Assembly (NCBI GenBank): GCA_018894105.1 | Contig: CM032124.1 | Location: 4,387,501 to 4,451,500, forward strand | Length of the DNA stretch: 64,000 nt | Origin: Jacaranda mimosifolia | Taxonomy: Eukaryota > Streptophyta > Magnoliopsida > Lamiales > Bignoniaceae | Reading direction: 5' to 3' | In this document: positions 24,301 through 34,910 of the stretch, piece by piece | Position numbering within the stretch: position 1 is the stretch's first letter | Layout of the letters: each line of letters begins with the position of its first letter | Translations under genes and position numbers: made by a program | Notes under the pieces: generated by a model | What the model saw: only the letters and a program-made list of their open reading frames with translations | What the model was told of the DNA's origin: nothing | Database searches by the model: none

Positions 24301-25944
24301 CTCCATTGTATTCTTGTATTTTAGAAAAAAATGACTTGTTTCCTATCATGTTTTTGGAACACCACTGTCTAGATACCAGAGGTCATTTTGAACTTCCTTC
24401 TTGACTGGTTCCTGTAACACAAGGGTTTGTGAACTTAGGTACCCATTTTTTGTTGGGTCCTGAGCTGTTAGACTTTGGTACCCATATGTACTTGACCCCG
24501 ACTTCTCTTTTTATAGGACATTTGTGTGCCATGTGACCCTTTTTAGAATAGTAATGACAAGTCCTTTTGAAAAATTTCGTGTTTCTAAAACTAGAATTAA
24601 CTTTATTTTTGCCCTTAATAGATCTTGTCAGATTGTAGTTGTTATTTAGCGAAGACTGAATTTCATTTTCAAGATACTGGTTCTTCTCAATTAGTCTGTT
24701 TCTTTTCTCAGAGTTTTTCTTTATGATGTTGTCATAGTGAAATACCAACTCTTCTTTTTCACTAAGAGTAGTCTCTAATTGTTCTTCAAAGAGATTTATT
24801 TCTACTTGAAGTTTAGTTAGTTGATTATGGCATTCAATATGAATATCAAGTTCTTTATCATAATCAACATCAAAACTACTGGAACTTAACTGAGACTATA
24901 AAGTTAACTGTCTGTCAGCTATAAGATAATTTTCTTCGTTAGCAAACTAATATGAGTCTGAATCATCCCAAGTGATGGTCAAGGCCCTTTGTTTTGGATT
25001 CCTCTAAGTTTTTTTGCTCCATTTCAGTTCATGCCGGCCTTTTATGCCCTACTTCATGGCATTCATGATAAATGATTTGCTCGGTTCGGGATTCCCCAGT
25101 GTTTCTTCTTGAGTTTGTTCTGGGATCTCTCCTGAAGCGATTTTTTACTTAGGTAAGTTGCAAAAGACGCCTGGTTATCATGGTTAATTCTTCATTAACC
25201 ATTTCTTCGTCCATGTCACCAGCATCATCGTGCTATTCTCCTTGATCAGCATTGAAAGCAATACTTTTCTTGTTTTTGTTGTTGGAGCTTTCTTTCTTGC
25301 TGAGGAGCGTCATTTTGTGAGAGGTGAGTGAACTAATTAGCTCTCCTATAGTTAATTTTTCAAGATTTTTTGCTTCATGGATAGCAGTGACTTTGGGGTT
25401 CCACTCCTTTAGTAGAGATCTTATGATCTTCTGCACCTGTTAACTTTTAGATATTATTTTTCCCAATGCAAACATGGGATTCACTGTCTCCATAAATCAA
25501 GCGTACTTTTGACTGATCGTTTCACCTAGTTTCATAGAAAACATCTCATGTTGGAGAGTAAGTAATGAATATGCTTTAATTTTACCTATGAGGTCCACTC
25601 TTGGGTGACTTGAAACATGTTCCACATGTCCTTGGCAAAAGTGCATGTGCTCACAAGATTGTATTCTTCTTTGAATATGGCACATGAAAGGATATTTTTT
25701 GCTTTTGCATTCATTGAGAGCATTATTTTGTCATCTGCAATAAGTTCCAATCTTTCTATTGAGGATTTACCTTTGTTTGCGGGAACAAGGGTCCCATCAA
25801 TAACTATGCTCCATAAATCATAGCCAGTGCTATGAAGAATTCCTCAATTTTGTTTTTCTATGTTGAGTAGTTTGTCCCATCAAATAGAGGGAGACGTGTG
25901 TGGGATTGACTTTCTACATACACATTAAGGCTAGAAAAGGCCAT
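21400..25944 (-). pseudogene. Sirevirus gag-pol, frameshifted
   Basis: From the start at 25944 (MAFSSLNVYVESQ, then LPLFDGTNYS) the minus strand encodes gag (UBN2-type: EWNPKVTAIHEAKNL near 25400). A zinc knuckle lies at about 24560-24600 with its second Cys changed to Tyr (CHYYSKKGHMAHKC). Next come a protease / GAG-pre-integrase part (24349-23873, HRRIGHANM) and an integrase core (23793-23476, SDHSMEFDD and APRTPQQNRVVERKNR). The integrase C-terminal part with DEGIFVGYST is near 23260. Reverse transcriptase (22549-22112) retains YVDDIIFGGT near 22280, and RNase H follows to about 21400 (KNQLVDIFTK). Multiple stops and frameshifts separate the pieces, so no full polyprotein is possible, although the RT active site itself is intact. 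Confidence 0.82.
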
Positions 25945-25987
25945 TAGGAACTTTTAACTCAAGTTGTTAGACTTATGTATATGAGCC

Positions 25988-26004
25988 CTTGGCCTAGGTA
26001 CCAA
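25988..26004 (-). other. Primer binding site-like segment
   Basis: Minus-strand TTGGTACCTAGGCCAA lies just inside the 5' LTR. It resembles the initiator-Met PBS TGGTATCAGAGCC with several mismatches. Position supports the call more than sequence does. Confidence 0.5.
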
Positions 26005-26005
26005 T

Positions 26006-26612
26006 TGAAAGAGAACATGAACCCAAAAGGGTAAAGAACTCAAAAGAGTCAAGTAGTAAAATAAGAAGTAAACTGGAAGTTCCAAATATAACTGAAGTTT
26101 CAGAAAGCAGAAAGATAGAAATCAGAGATACAATGGTTATAGTGGTTCGGCAAGCCTCGTCCACTACCTAAGCCAAAGGACTTAGGATTTTGAACTTGCA
26201 AATATTATTAGAAGAACAGATAGAACAAATACAATGAGGAGCGCTAACACGCCAAAACCTCACAAAGCTGTAGCAGATCACTTAGCAGACTATTCTGGGT
26301 TTTAGGAAAGCTTAAGTATGTGTCAAGGTACAATCCTTTTTAGCTTCCGTCTCTCTTTGTTCTGCTCACTATCTATAGTGATGCACGAGTATATAAAAGG
26401 AAATCTTCAATCAGTCCAGGAATAGTGCAACAGTAACATGCCAATATTACTTTGATTCATGAAAACAAGGTTCCATGCTTGCTGCGTTAATTGGTTGTCA
26501 CCCAGCTCCAACTGCCATTTTGAGAAAATCTTTGCAACTACCATAATTATTCTAATTTGCTTTCTTACAAGAGGGACATAATCAAAATAGCTTTTTTGAG
26601 GAAATCCTAACA
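26006..26612 (-). repeat. 5' LTR of the Sirevirus-type element (shared LTR)
   Basis: 607 bp, TGAAAGAGAACATG to CCTAACA on the + strand. It serves as 5' LTR for the element at its left and carries a 3'-LTR-type PPT (AATGGGGGAGAT on the minus strand) on its right side. It is therefore the junction of two element copies. Confidence 0.85.
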
Positions 26613-27275
26613 ATCTCCCCCATTTTGATGATGTTCCTTGTGTTGGTCTCCCCCTATCTTAAGAGAGTTATTGCATAAAGAAAATATGCTATAATCACAA
26701 GGCACTTTAGAATTAAGATAAGTAGTTCTCCCCCTTCTAGCAAGCAAAGATTGGAGCAAAGAAAATTATGCAGCATGTGATAAGGTGGCTAGTTTTGTCA
26801 TTCATATGTAAAACAAAACATAACAGCATAAATTGTTAAAAAAAACATGACAGTAGTAATCAAAAGAAAGCATATAAGTTTGATGCTAATGAACTCAAAA
26901 CAAAACAACAAAACATAACAGATGAATCATCAAAATGAGGCAGAGCAACAAAGCAGAGCAATATTTTTCAACATTTTTCTCCCTCTCAACATCAAAAAGG
27001 TCAGCGATTGTGAGAGCGTTTGTGGAGAGAATAGTGAAGGTCCTTAACCTCATCATAAGGATCAGATATTTTAGTCTTGCGATGGCAGAAGTCATCCTCA
27101 ACAAAGGTAGCCAGAGTAGTGATTTTGTGATCAAGCCACTCAACAGAAGAGGCAATGGCTTAAACAGAGGCTGAAAGACTAGGTGCTGGAACATCTAGGG
27201 GTTTAGGTTTTCCTTTGGAGTTGATACCTTCAGAGGCACTGGAGCTAACTACTTGGTCAAAGTCATCAGAAATAA
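26613..27275 (-). mobile_element. Truncated second Sirevirus copy (PPT region and env-like C-terminus)
   Basis: Collinear with 19249-19912, including the CTCCCCCTATCTTAAGAG and GTTCTCCCCCTT tracts. Also shared is the end of the env-like ORF (minus-strand frame 27194-26895, starting MFQHLVFQPLFKPLPLLL). Homology stops at GTCATCAGAAATA (27275), where unrelated DNA begins. Confidence 0.82.
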
Positions 27276-28260
27276 AATCAAGGATCCAAACTACACTCAG
27301 ATATATTTTTTATATTCTGCATTTGTATTCTTGTATAACTTCTACCCTCTATAATCATTATAATTTACAAGAACCAAATAACTCAAAACGGATTCAAAAA
27401 AGATAATAAAAAGAAATAGAAATAGAAAGGGTAAAAAAAGAATCATTGATTTGCTACTTGGATGATCATCAAACACCTTTTACACTATCTCTTCCCTGGC
27501 TTAGTGATCCATCTTCTCAAAAGACATAGCCCATTGCCTATTTTTTTATTCCTCATCTTGCTCAATCTGCATATCTATTGCCTAGGAAAATCTCAGCCTG
27601 CTTCTCCTGAATTATATATGTTGTACTTCTGTAATTGGATTCCTATAAATGGGACTAATTGATGGTTCCTATCTCAACCTTTCTTTCCCTCTTCAACATT
27701 CATGGTAAATTTCTTCAGTTTCTATACAAATACCTCAAACAATGCCTAAAAGGGAGATTGTATAGAGTAACGGAAGTGTACTAATCCAAACAAGAAAATT
27801 TGATGTATGGAACCACAAAAGTGTAAAGTAAAAACAAGAATGCAACACATAAACCCAAATAGAAGTCATTCCCGACCCACAATATAAATGTAGACTAGAC
27901 TAAAAGCCTTTAATTTTTTCCCTTGTCTACAATATTCATAAAGACTCTTTGTTGATTTCTTACAATTTTTTGGCAATTGAAACTCAAATGAAACAACCAA
28001 GTAGAAAGTTAGTACACAATAAATTTAGACTTGAGGTTGACAAGACATAAAAATGACAGAGTTGGATTGTTTGTCAAAATTAGTGTTAGGGGTGATATCA
28101 AGATCAATATTTTCCCTTTTTGGTCATTTTATTTCATATTGTAATTTTTTTAATAAAGAAAAAAGAAAAGTATTTAAGAATTAATATATGACAGAAATAT
28201 ACATCCAAGATACATAAGTAATTATTTTAATATTGTATCACATTAAATACATTAATTATT
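27276..28260. other. Intergenic DNA, nothing recognised
   Basis: No protein similarity that I can support. Between about 27460 and 27720 the composition is less AT-rich, but frames are short and unconserved. Confidence 0.5.
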
Positions 28261-28875
28261 GAATATTAATACTTTGTGATACTAATATCAAACTAAGCAC
28301 GTTAATTATTAAATACTAATACTTTATTATTTTTTGTACTTCGATTAAAATTTCAAAATTTTGACAAGTTTAAAATAAAGTAACAACTTCTTCTATACAA
28401 TTAAGAAAGGATCATTCTTTTTTGATGTATTTTGAAGTGATATGCTTAAAACATCCTTATTTTTATTTATATTCCATATAATCATATCTTATACCAATCA
28501 AAAAAATAAAAATAAAACTTAAATTAAAATGAAGTACACATAGACAAATATTCAATTTATTAAAGACAATAGAAAATAAATTAAAAATTAAATAGTTCCT
28601 TAAACTATGACCCAAATGAAATGGTTCAATAGTTTCAACTACTATTAATTAATATGGTGTAGAAGATACATGTAAGTAATATCTTTAAAAATATTAAGAT
28701 TCTCAAAATAATTTTATTTTACTATTTTTCAATTCACATATTTACAATTTTCCATTTTTCAACAAGGGATTCTTAAAATAGTAATGCATCGGCAAACTTT
28801 TGAGTTGGATTCAACGTCATGTATACTTGATTCATTATTAAATATTTTGGTATATATTTGAAATATTATCATACA
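28261..28875. repeat. Dispersed direct repeat, copy 2
   Basis: Counterpart of 17938-18415 with an extra ~150-bp segment around 28395-28545. It ends at TTGAAATATTATCATA, where the Helitron-related sequence begins. Confidence 0.65.
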
Positions 28876-28954
28876 TGGCTATCCTAAAAAATCACTAGTA
28901 TTTTTAGATCCATGCATGGACATAATTTTTCTATGCAATTATTATAACAGATGC

Positions 28955-29860
28955 ATCTCGACAACGAAGACTAGGTGGAATGAAAAGGAAACATGCAGCA
29001 CTAAATACTGTAGAGAGGTAGGAATACATAGATAAAGCTAAGGAGTCTAGGAAAATAAGGAGATCAATTAAACCATTTGAGGAGAAGAAGAATATAGAGA
29101 ACAAGTCGTTACTTCTCCTTCAACTGTAGCTTCTAAGGGAAAAGAGTTAGCTCCTGAAAAGAAAAATTATAAATGTTCTCCAATGAAATGGCTTCTAAGA
29201 GCACAAATGATTCATTTTCAATCAAAAAGTCAATACTTTTCTATAAATATCATATAAGTATTCCATGGTTTTTCAATAGATATAATATTATGTAGGCACC
29301 AAATAATTCTAAGTCTTAATCTAATGGTTTTTACTACGTTTGACAATCTATGACCCTGTATGCTCAGAGATTCATGAATTAAAAAAGGTACCTAATTGTA
29401 AACATTGCAATGCTACAAGATTTGAATATGAGCCTTGCACATTTTGTTGTGATGATGGAAAAATCATGCTTGCTTCAATTCAAATGCCTGATAAGTTGTA
29501 TGACTTGTTTACTTCTCAATCAGAAGAGGCTATGAACTTTGGAAAAAATATTTGAGTCTTAAACTACATATTCTCATTTACCGCATTTTGTGCAAAATTA
29601 GATAAAAACTTTGCATCCGAAAAACATGGAGTTTATACTTTTCAAGCACAAGGAATGGTGTATCATGATCTTTCAGGTTTAATTCCAAATGAAAATAGAC
29701 TGGGTAATTTTCAGTTGTATTTTGTCCAAACTAAAAATGAGGTTGAGAATAGAATGAAAAAACTAGAAAAATCAAACTTATCAGAAGTAATTATTAAGAA
29801 GCTTATAAAAATGCTAAAATCTTCTGAAGGTTAAAAGATATATTACACTTCAACAAATGA
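28955..29860 (+). pseudogene. Helitron N-terminal region
   Basis: Frames read ASRQRRLGGMKRKHAALN and KESRKIRRSIKPFEEKK (basic, nuclear-localisation-like). After a non-coding gap comes LKKVPNCKHCNATRFEYEP ... FCCDDGK at 29368-29465, then LYDLFTSQSEEAMNFGKNI. Past a stop the text continues with YTFQAQGMVYHDL-like words, GLIPNE and VENRMKKLEKSNLSEVIIK. This Cys-rich segment is typical of plant Helitron Rep/helicase proteins upstream of the Rep domain. It has stop codons and a large AT-rich interruption. Confidence 0.75.
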
Positions 29861-29869
29861 AGTTCAACT

Positions 29870-31000
29870 CCATATCTCAAAAGATGTGTAGATCAACGGG
29901 TTTATAATTCTCCAAGTGCTAATCAAGATGTAGCTATTTGGGTCGAAGGAAAAAATTCTAGTACATCAGTAGAACAAGATATTGTAATCCATGCGCATTT
30001 AGGTCATAAACGTAGAATAAAGCAATATTATGGATGTGGCTATTCACTTTAGCAACCACTTCTTTTCCCAATGAGATATTGGATGGCACCAAAACATTCT
30101 GAAAAGAAGTGTCAAGACACCCAATGGTTCAATTCAAAAGAATGAACTCATCCAAGTGACTTTACAAATAGTCTAGCGATTATTGAAGAACAACAAACAT
30201 GTTTATTTCTTTTTTATAGATTAATCATTGTTTATTACTCTAGCATTGGAAAGTCATAATTATTTGCTTTTTTCTTTCAATACAAAATGCATCCATGAAA
30301 AACTTAGATAATAAGAATTTAAACATATAAAATTATGTGTGTGTGTGTATATTTTTAATTTTTTATTCTAAAAATTTTTGAACAATATTTAAATGGAATT
30401 TTCGTACTTGAAAATTATAAATTATTTTTTATATAAAATGCTCAAAGTTCTAATATCAATCCTATTGTAATTCCTTCTAAAACAAACTCTATAGATATTA
30501 ATAATTATTATTCAGAATTTGTTCTTTAGAATATAACATTCTTCTAAAAGCACCACAAGCCATTATACAATAATATCTCTTTATAAAATCATGCTTTATA
30601 TGAAAAAGTATTGCACAATATAATATCATATTCTATTGTTACTTCTTGCTTCATATTGTCAACAATTACATCTAATGTAATACTTTTCAGCAAATAATGC
30701 ACATACTACCAATAGCTTTAATAGGGATCAATTTGCTTCTCCGAAAGATATTCTTTTACTAGAACAATAAAGTATATATACATATATATTAAAATTAAAT
30801 GAATTATCTCAAATTTAAATCGGGCAATGTACTGATGTTTTTTATAAAAATTTTGACTTGTATATTGTCTTACTGTATCAATAGTTGTCTATCATGAAAG
30901 TAAGAAAAAAGTCACTCGTTAAGAATATAGTTGCTACACGCTACAAATTAGAAACCAGAGACATTCTACACTACCTTTTGCCGGAAGGCTATCGCAATAA
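29870..31000 (+). other. Helitron interior: degraded coding plus AT-rich insertion
   Basis: 29870-30200 still shows Helitron words in broken frames (SPSANQDVAIWVEG, HLGHKRRIKQYYG). From about 30200 to 30900 the sequence is AT-rich without readable coding, perhaps an insertion or intron-like gap. Confidence 0.5.
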
Positions 31001-31009
31001 TGTGTAGTC

Positions 31010-31790
31010 GACATGTATATAAAATTGGAGACCACAAGATTGGACTATTGCCGCCATAACCAAACAAATTTAAGATCTGAATTATATCAGGAAATTATGT
31101 ATAGCATCCTCAAAGAAGAGATAAGGGGTAGTGAAGTTGGAAAGATAATCATTCTACCAACATCTTTTATTAGGATCCAAGAGATATGCAGCATAGATAT
31201 CATGATGCATTGGAATTAGTTCAAAGATTTGGAAAACAATATCTTTTTATTACAATGACTAAGCAATCCAAAATGAAAAACAAGAAAATTTGTATAATGG
31301 ATAGAGAGCTCAAGATCGACCATATTTGACTTCTAAAGTTATCTAAGCAAAATTACAAGGTTTGAAATACCAGTTATTTAAGAAGGAGATTTTTGGGAAA
31401 GTAGTTGCACATGTACATGTGATTGGATTTCAAAAAAGAAGGTTGCCACATGCTCATATGTTGATAATTCTAAAGTCTGAATACAAAATTATAAATCCAG
31501 ATTACTTAGATAGGTGTGTCTATGCAGAACTTCCAAATGCAGAAAAACAAGTTGTACTTTATAACTTGGTTCTTAAACATATGATGTATGGACCATGTGG
31601 AGTTTCATCTCCCAAATCAACAATCTATAACTTATTGGGCATCAAAATTTATAGAACATTCTCAAACGGGATCATGTGTTCAAAACAATGCTCACGGAAT
31701 ATTTACTTATGTGTTCTAAAACTGAAACAACAAGAAAATATTTTACAAACAATTTCTAGAGCACTATGTTTGGGACAAGCAACATAGATG
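31010..31790 (+). pseudogene. Helitron Rep (HUH endonuclease) domain, broken
   Basis: 31013-31219 encodes KLETTRLDYCRHNQTNLRSE, then GSEVGKIIILPTSF (Helitron_like_N type). 31362-31787 encodes KYQLFKKEIFGKVVAHVHV, then QKRRLPHAHMLIILKSEY. The HAH at 31449-31457 is the metal-binding HUH pair of rolling-circle initiators. Further on are AELPNAEKQVVLYNLVLKHM and GPCG. The catalytic Tyr region that should follow is not readable. Rep would nick and join element ends; here frameshifts at about 31220-31360 and after 31787 disable it. Confidence 0.8.
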
Positions 31791-32429
31791 TTGGAATGAA
31801 AGAAAGAAAAGATATGTCATAGGTAGTGTACACCGTGCAAATCTCATAGAAGGAGAGAGATATTAACTTATATTGCTCTTAAATTATGTTAGAGGACTAA
31901 CATCTTTTCAAGATTTACTAATAGTAAATGCGATAAGATGCTCAAGTTTCAAAGAAGCAATATAAAGAAAAAGGATGGCTAGAATCTAATCAGAGTTTTC
32001 TTGAATGTCTATATGAAGCCATTAGTTTTCAGATACCACATGAATTGTGAAGATTATTTGTAGTTATATTGGTCTATTGTACTCCAATAGATGTGATAAA
32101 TCTTTGGGATACTAATTTTGAAGTACTATCTAAATATTTTACAAAGAATCAGGAACATCAATTGAGCTACAAGTTGCCAAAACTTTGCAAAGTGCAAACT
32201 TTTTTTAGAAAGCATGGGAAAAAGCATAAAATCATGTGATCTTCCAAGCACATTCAGATTGATGTCAATAATGTGTGTGGTGATTTGCTAAGAGAAATAT
32301 AAGATGAGATGTCAATAGAAATACTTTCAAAAAATTATGAAACTCCATTAAAGTTGAATTCTGAAATAACTTAGTGCTTTTACAATGATTTTACAGTGTG
32401 CACAAAATGATAAATGCGACATGTTCTTT

Positions 32430-33790
32430 ATTGAGGACTAGAGGAACTAGCAAAATATTATTGTATTGTGCATTGCTAGGTCATCTTAGATCCAAGAAAA
32501 CAAATAGCAATTGCAATAGCCACATCTAGAGTTGTAGCTGCAATAATGTCAGGAGGATGAACATCATATTCACATTTCAAAATACCGATAGATGCAAATA
32601 AGTCAAGTAAGTGCACTATATCCAAGCAAAGTGGAGTTGCGGAGCTATTGCATAAAGCAAAATTGTCGATATGGGATGAAACTCAAATGGCTAATAGATG
32701 AGCAATTGAGAACGCCGATGATTATCTTAAAGATATAATGGGAAATGACGAGCAGTTTGTTGGAAAAGTGATGGTTTTTGGAAAAGACTTTAGGCAGGTG
32801 TTACCAGTTGTTCCAAGGTCTACAATTCAGCAAACCATTTTTGCAAGCTCAGTGAAATCAATATTATATAGTAAAATGACAAAAATTGCTTTATCAAGAA
32901 ATATGAGAGCTAGAAATGACAGCATATTTAGTATTTTTTACTCAGAGTTGAAAATGGAAAGAAGCCAACTAATGCTAAAGGAAACATAAATATTCCTCAA
33001 CAGATGATTATCAAGTATGATAATGAAGAAAATTTCATAGAATGAATTAGTGAGATTTTCCCAGGCTTGAGTACAAATGCTGATTCAGCCAATTACATGA
33101 AAAGTCGAGTAATACTAATAGCTAGAAATGAGGAGGTCATTAAACTAAATGAAAAGTCAATCACTGTATTTCTTGGAGAAGCAAGGTCATTTAGTAGTTT
33201 TGATAAAGCTGTTGATGATACAAATAATTATTATGAAGAGGAATTTCTTAGCTCCTTGACTTCTAAAGGTTTGCCTCCAAACAAGTTGGAACTGAAAAAT
33301 ATAGCCCAATAATCCTTTTGAGAAATTTGTATCCATCAAATGGATTATGTAACGGAACAAGAACGATATGTAGAGATTTCAAGAATAATGTATTTGATAT
33401 AGAGATTGTGTTGGTCAGCACTATGGCAAACATGTATTTATACGTAGAATACCACTCTCACCAGTCGAAAATAAAGGCTACCCATTCAAACTCAAGCGTA
33501 AGCAATTTTCCATTAGGAGTCTGCTTGCCACAGTTAGTCTTCATTCATGGCCCATGATATCTGACTCTCTCTAGATGAGCATCACTATATACCACAAAAG
33601 TCTAGATATTAACAATTATAAAGGGAAAACGTGCACAAAAAATGTTATCTACAAAGAAGTTTTAAATGGAAGTACTAACTGTATTTATTCTTTAAGTAAC
33701 ATATTATGTATTCCAATAGATAAAACTAATGTTATATTCTTATTAGGTGCACATCACATAGACAAAGCAATGTGGATGTTGAAATGATCA
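32430..33790 (+). pseudogene. Helitron PIF1-like helicase domain, broken
   Basis: Walker A is decayed to RGTSKILLYCALLG (about 32440-32480). Walker B remains as KLSIWDETQMA near 32660. 32738-32989 carries GKVMVFGKDFRQVLPVVPR and IALSRNMRAR, the PIF1 'GGDFRQVLPV' and 'L..NMR' boxes. Later parts read SRVILIARNEEVIKLNE (33100) and LRNLYPSNGLCNGTR (33320, the 'LLRNL.P..GLCNGTR' box). The helicase unwinds donor DNA in Helitron transposition. Several stops and frame changes are present. Confidence 0.82.
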
Positions 33791-34332
33791 TATCATAAGA
33801 CTCAAACATCTAAATGTAAGTCAACATAAAATTTTTACATATATCTTTAAATTACCACCAGTGTCCTTACATTTTATATTTTAATATTTACACTTAATTG
33901 TTACATATTTGTTATTTGGTTTAATGAATAGTAGCTAGAATACCATGTTTATTGGATTCTTGCATTTTAGGTTTATGTTAACTTAGTTCTTTAGATTTCA
34001 ATTAATATACTTCCTTTATAAATTTTCTTTAGGCTTTCATCCAAGTTGGTGACCATGAAATACTACAACTGATAGAGTATAAATTTATATACTTTTATCA
34101 GTCAATTTTCAATTGTATTTTGCTACTAGATTTATCGAACTTTTGAGATGCACTGTATATGAGTTACTTGAGTGATATTTTGTAATTAGTCATACACCGT
34201 GCTCCTGTATTATTACAATTTCAAAAAATTATTTATTTTTTTATTTTTCTTTTGCTCTTCTATAAGCATATGAATTAAATATGAAAAAGAAGTATAATTC
34301 ATAAATTAAATAAACATAAAAAATTAACAAGT

Positions 34333-34360
34333 CACATGCAATGCATGTGCACCTTTCTAG
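34333..34360 (+). terminator. Helitron 3' terminal hairpin and CTAG
   Basis: A perfect 7-bp stem (CACATGC/GCATGTG) with a 3-base loop stands seven bases before CTAG, and T follows. This structure defines Helitron 3' ends, where transposition stops. Confidence 0.85.
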
Positions 34361-34910
34361 TTTTTCAAAATATATGTATAGTTTTAATTGTTTTGACATG
34401 ACGAAGTATATTATTTAAAATTAAATTTAAATTTAATTGATATATTAACAAAATAATAATATAGATATGATAGAAATGAATAATGAAAATAAATAGTATT
34501 TTTAATAAATATGTATAGAAGTTAATAGTTTTTCAATTTTAAAAGACTCACAAAAACGGAGAGAGGATTTGAAAATAAAAGCAAACAGTCTTTTGCTGTG
34601 ATGACTGATTGAAGCAAATATTATTCATGGTTAAATAAAAAGATGTAGATTTTTAATATTCTCAGTCATGTAGATATGGAGTACTTTATGTCACATCTGC
34701 AAAGCTGGCCTGTACTATGTACATGCTGATATATTAGATAATGCTATCTAGCTGTCACCTAGCATAATTAACTAAAAGAAAAAGAAAAATTAATATCATC
34801 GTATTAATTGTCTCAAAGTCCAAGATGCTAATATATGACTTTTAACCAATGGTTTGGCTTTTCCTCAACAGTTTCAGTTTGTTGTCTGTGTGAGAGTTGT
34901 AGCATCAGAG
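34361..34910 (+). promoter_or_regulatory. Upstream region and leader of NLR 1
   Basis: Non-coding, AT-rich. The last ~90 bases (about 34808-34910: GTCTCAAAGTCCAAGATGCTAA, TTGTCTGTGTGAGAGTTGTAGC) are collinear with sequence upstream of the broken NLR copy (52445-52540, minus strand). That conservation suggests a real leader / proximal promoter duplicated with the gene. No unambiguous TATA box is seen. The Helitron end at 34360 leaves only about 550 bp of own promoter. Confidence 0.5.

Larger units (their letters stand above)
18618..26612 (-). mobile_element. Sirevirus-type Ty1-copia retrotransposon
   Basis: Read on the minus strand: 5' LTR (26006-26612), a primer-binding-like segment (25988-26004), gag (from ATG complement 25942-25944), protease, integrase, reverse transcriptase and RNase H (pol ends near 21400). 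An envelope-like / plant transposon-like ORF follows (21130-19500), then several purine tracts and the 3' LTR (18618-19248). The integrase-RT-RNase H order and the extra 3' ORF with repeated PPTs are hallmarks of the Sirevirus (SIRE1/Maximus) lineage. The coding region is full of frameshifts and stops. The right LTR is followed by internal sequence of a second copy, so no flanking target duplication can be read. Confidence 0.85.
28880..34360 (+). mobile_element. Decayed autonomous-type Helitron
   Basis: A rolling-circle transposon about 5.5 kb long. Coding remnants appear in the expected order: N-terminal basic / cysteine region (28955-29860), Rep with an HUH pair (31010-31790) and a PIF1-like helicase (32430-33790). 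The 3' terminus is diagnostic. Stem CACATGC (34333-34339), loop AAT and stem GCATGTG (34343-34349) are followed by CACCTTT and CTAG (34357-34360), with T next as in A^T insertion. The 5' end (expected TC after A) is not fixed; it lies near 28880-28900 or, if the repeat at 28261 belongs to the element, further left. Confidence 0.8.

Noticed and set aside
27462..27662. 66-codon hydrophobic frame as a small membrane protein gene
   Set aside because: Only a short frame in non-conserved DNA; no start context, homologue or neighbour supports it.
34854..34910. Extending NLR 1 by 19 residues upstream
   Set aside because: The frame is open, but the first codon there is TTG and the residues (AFPQQFQFVVCVRVVASE) do not look like the family. 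The ATG at 34911 gives the start shared with NLR 2 and the inverted fragment.
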